Origin: Prunella strophiata
Lineage: Eukaryota > Chordata > Aves > Passeriformes > Prunellidae
Reading direction: 5' to 3'
Assembly (NCBI GenBank): GCA_036583965.1
Contig: JAZBQD010000030.1
Coordinates: 109,628,162-109,692,161 of the forward strand
Length of the DNA: 64,000 nucleotides
This document shows, piece by piece, positions 61,078 through 64,000 of this stretch. The position numbers and the translations under genes were made by a program. The notes under the pieces are model-generated. The model was not told where the DNA came from. It searched no databases and was given only the letters and a program-made list of their open reading frames with translations. Each line of letters opens with the position of its first letter. Within the stretch, counting starts at the first letter, position 1.

Positions 61078-64000
61078 CTGAAAATGAAAGGCATTAATAT
61101 ATTAGCATGTGCAAATTATAGAATATATATTAATATGCTATTCTAGTAATGGTCTGCTGTTATTAAGAACATTTAATTTTGTCTGCTATGTGGAAACTGG
61201 AGTCCAGCACTGAATTAGATTTTTTAAAATCACTCTCAAGGCCTAATACAATACTTTTAAGCAGACACTGTTACAAACTTCCTATTGTGACTTTCCACAG
61301 AGCTACATAATCCATATACCAAAGAGAGTATCATAAAGCTGGTCCAACTCCAAAAACAAAACAAACAGATCCTTAGCTGGAGTCACTGGTTAAAAAAAAA
61401 AATAGTATATTTAAAAATATTCCAGAATTTAGACTTCCCAAACCAGAGAGTGGTTCCCATCCTTCTGTAGCTGGGCCTACGCTGAGAAAATTTGGCTTAG
61501 CACATGTTCTATGTTTTACTGGATATGATTCCTCTCTCCTCATTTTCTGGGGCTGTTGTTTATACAAAACACCTCCCTGACTACCACGCTGCTCTTTAGA
61601 AACATGAGGTCTGTTAACACAGTGCAGGTCCCAAACAACCACATCAAATACAACACCACTGCAGGAACTACTTATATACAAGTCAGAACAAAATGTAGTG
61701 TCTACCACATGAAAAAAATGCATTACCAATAACCTTTCAACAATAATTCTTAAATTATCTTAGGTTCAGGGAGGATATGACAAGGACAAGACATTAATTA
61801 AGATTTTAACAGCCTTATAGGCAATTCTGCTATTTCCTGATGGTTTTCCTTTTCACAGTCATTCTGCACACCAGAACAGGAAGATCTCCTCACCTTCCTG
61901 TGGAACTGGAAGCTGCAGAAGTACCTGACATCCTTTCTTCTCCCTCCCACCCCCCAGTCTCACATCCAGGCACAAAGCCAGGCATTGCCTCCACCTTTCT
62001 TTAGCATTCTTTAGTTCATCTTAGAAATCCTTTTCTAGTCCACTCTCCTTTCCTCAATTTTATCATATATATTATTATTCTCCCATATAGCATTTCCATT
62101 ACCAGTACAATTCTAAGACCACACAATAAAGTATATTAAAAAATTAAGGAGTCTGATTAAGTACAAGAACAAACAAAAACAGCTCTTCTGATGCCTGACC
62201 ACATTAGCTATTATTCAACAATGCAATTTCATAAAATAGCTAAAAAAACAAAACAAGAACAATTAGTACTTCAGCCCCCGTTTCTCAAGGAAAGTACCTT
62301 ATGCTTGATCCTTCACCTTCATCCCATCTGAATTAAGTGTACCATACCACATGCTATTTAAGACCACAAACAAATGCCCTGAATGAATACTGACACAAGT
62401 GTTAGTCATAGTATTAATGCTGTTTTATACCAAGCTACACCTCTGTGAGCCAAGCCGAGAACAGTCTATTGATTTGCAACTCATTACTGCCCACAGAGAG
62501 TGAAACATGGCTTAGTGACTTAGCAGCAGCACGATGACCACATCAAAATGAGAATCTGGGAGCTCCAAATCTGCTGGAAAGAACAAGCCATATATTTTAT
62601 CTCTGGAGCATAGTGAAGTATTTTTTCTACATGCACCTAAAAATTCAATGTATGCCACAAAAACATTCCAGAATTCAACATCTTAAGTAAAAAGGACTGC
62701 TACTAAATACAGAGGAACTGAATGATAATGTGTAAGCACCCTGCTACTCAGACAGACACATCACATTATCATCCTAAACAGGTATATTCATTTTAAAACC
62801 AGTCAGCTTTTCCTCCTGCATTGGTTTTGAGGGCATATCAAATACACATAAGAATGTGTTTTATGATCAAGGCAACACAGCCCTCTAGGATTAGAAGAAA
62901 AGTGAGAACAGACCTTCAATGTGAAATACATTGGCTGCCTTTGAACACAGACCAAAGCTGCTACCACGTATTTCCAACACCCAAAGGGCTGCAACATTTC
63001 ATGTTCTGCTCAACTGGACCTGTATCTACTGTAATCAGCATGTTTGAGCTGATCAAACCAAGAACACTAAAATGAAGTTATCAGCAGGCAACACCAGCAC
63101 AGCACTGACACGGGACCAGCACTGATACCAGTAAGTATAGCAAGGAATTTTAAGGGCTGTCAGACTGGCAGGATTAACCATAAATTGTGAATTGGGTGTT
63201 ACTGGGCTGCAGGGAGGGAGGGGAGCACCTCACAGCACAGAGACAAGAGCACAACCTGCACAAATAGCAGAACAGAAAGTCCCAAAAGATCACTATTTCT
63301 GGAGTGGTGTTGAACAAGATTCCTACAGCTCAAGAGACCTCCAGCACGGCAGAAGTCTCATTCTCTTCTCTATATATATGCCTCTGATGCCTCAGTAGTT
63401 GGTGTATCTGTGATCTACTTTCCAAAATGTTCAAAAAAAAAAAAAAAAAGGAAAAAAAATAATATGGAAAATAAAGAAAAAATAAAGGAGAAAATACAAA
63501 CACCACTACATGAATGAAACACTCCAAAACCCCAAATAATCCCAGAATTCAAACTTAGAGCAAACCCCAAAAATCTGCACAAAAGTCTGAGAATTGCTTC
63601 AAAGATTTTGTTGTAGGACTTTTTATCATCTTTTGCGAGTTGGTGAGGAGATTGTTTTGTTTGAGGTGTTTTGGAAAAAGGAAAAAGAAACATACAAAAA
63701 GAAAGATGATGACTCTACCGTATCACAGCAAATTCATTTCAGTGGATTGGTCTCAACACTAAAACCCAAGCCAAACCATTCTATGGCTGTCAGTAATGGG
63801 GTCAGAGTGTAAATGATTATCAGACACAACTGAAAGGGACAAGGAAGGATATGCATATATGGGAAGGAAAAGTAATTCTGGAATCCTCTCATAATTAAAA
63901 TCAAGAAGGCTTCTAGAGAAGGGTTTTCATCTTTCAGAACCTACAGGCAAATAAGACCAAAATACCCCACAGAGATAACTAGGGAGTAACATTAGAGTCT
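61078..64000 (-). other. TRAPPC10: TRAPPC10 intron 1 (partial), no gene seen
   Basis: Exon 2 has a clean acceptor at 61078. Nothing upstream matches the short first coding exon, and no CpG-rich promoter is present up to 64000, so the gene starts beyond the window. An A-rich stretch lies at 63432-63500. No other element was recognised. Confidence 0.6.

Noticed and set aside
61373..61729. Minus-strand 118-codon open frame in TRAPPC10 intron 1
   Set aside because: Low-complexity, no family resemblance, and not compatible in phase with exon 2.

Overview
The window is vertebrate nuclear DNA, almost certainly from a bird and probably a songbird. The evidence is many CR1 LINE 3' ends carrying the typical ATTCTGTG-type tails, compact multi-exon genes, and a gene order matching human 21q22.3: TRAPPC10, PWP2, GATD3, all on one strand (here the minus strand). 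Exons were placed by translating both strands, recognising the protein families from memory, and requiring splice signals and reading phases that agree. No database search was run.

Layout from low to high coordinate. 1-6851: non-coding DNA downstream of GATD3, with one CR1 fragment and a cluster of octamer-like motifs. 6852-13358: GATD3 (ES1/C21orf33), seven exons; its last intron is a U12-type AT-AC intron. 13391-14918: a GC-rich minisatellite, 68 exact copies of a 22-bp unit, lying directly against the GATD3 first exon and flanked by CR1 pieces. 15065-16121: short gap holding the PWP2 3' UTR. 16122-30913: PWP2, 21 coding exons, with a CpG-island promoter at about 30590-31200. 30914-34854: intergenic, with a CR1, LTR-like sequence and the TRAPPC10 3' UTR. 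34855-61077: TRAPPC10 exons 2-23, complete to the stop codon; the first coding exon lies beyond 61077 and was not found. 61078-64000: TRAPPC10 intron 1, no gene seen.

The three genes do unrelated housekeeping jobs: TRAPPC10 in Golgi/endosome vesicle tethering (TRAPP II), PWP2 in small-subunit ribosome assembly (UTP-B, nucleolus), and GATD3 as a mitochondrial DJ-1/PfpI-superfamily protein. Nothing suggests they work as one system. The neighbourhood is conserved synteny.

Most notable points: (1) the perfect 68-copy, CpG-dense, G-quadruplex-prone minisatellite at the GATD3 5' end; (2) two U12-type introns, one in GATD3 and one in TRAPPC10, the GATD3 one overlapping a possible in-frame U2-type splice pair; (3) four single-base frame disruptions in PWP2 and GATD3 while all 22 TRAPPC10 exons are clean. 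The last is more likely assembly error than gene death, but raw reads would have to decide.
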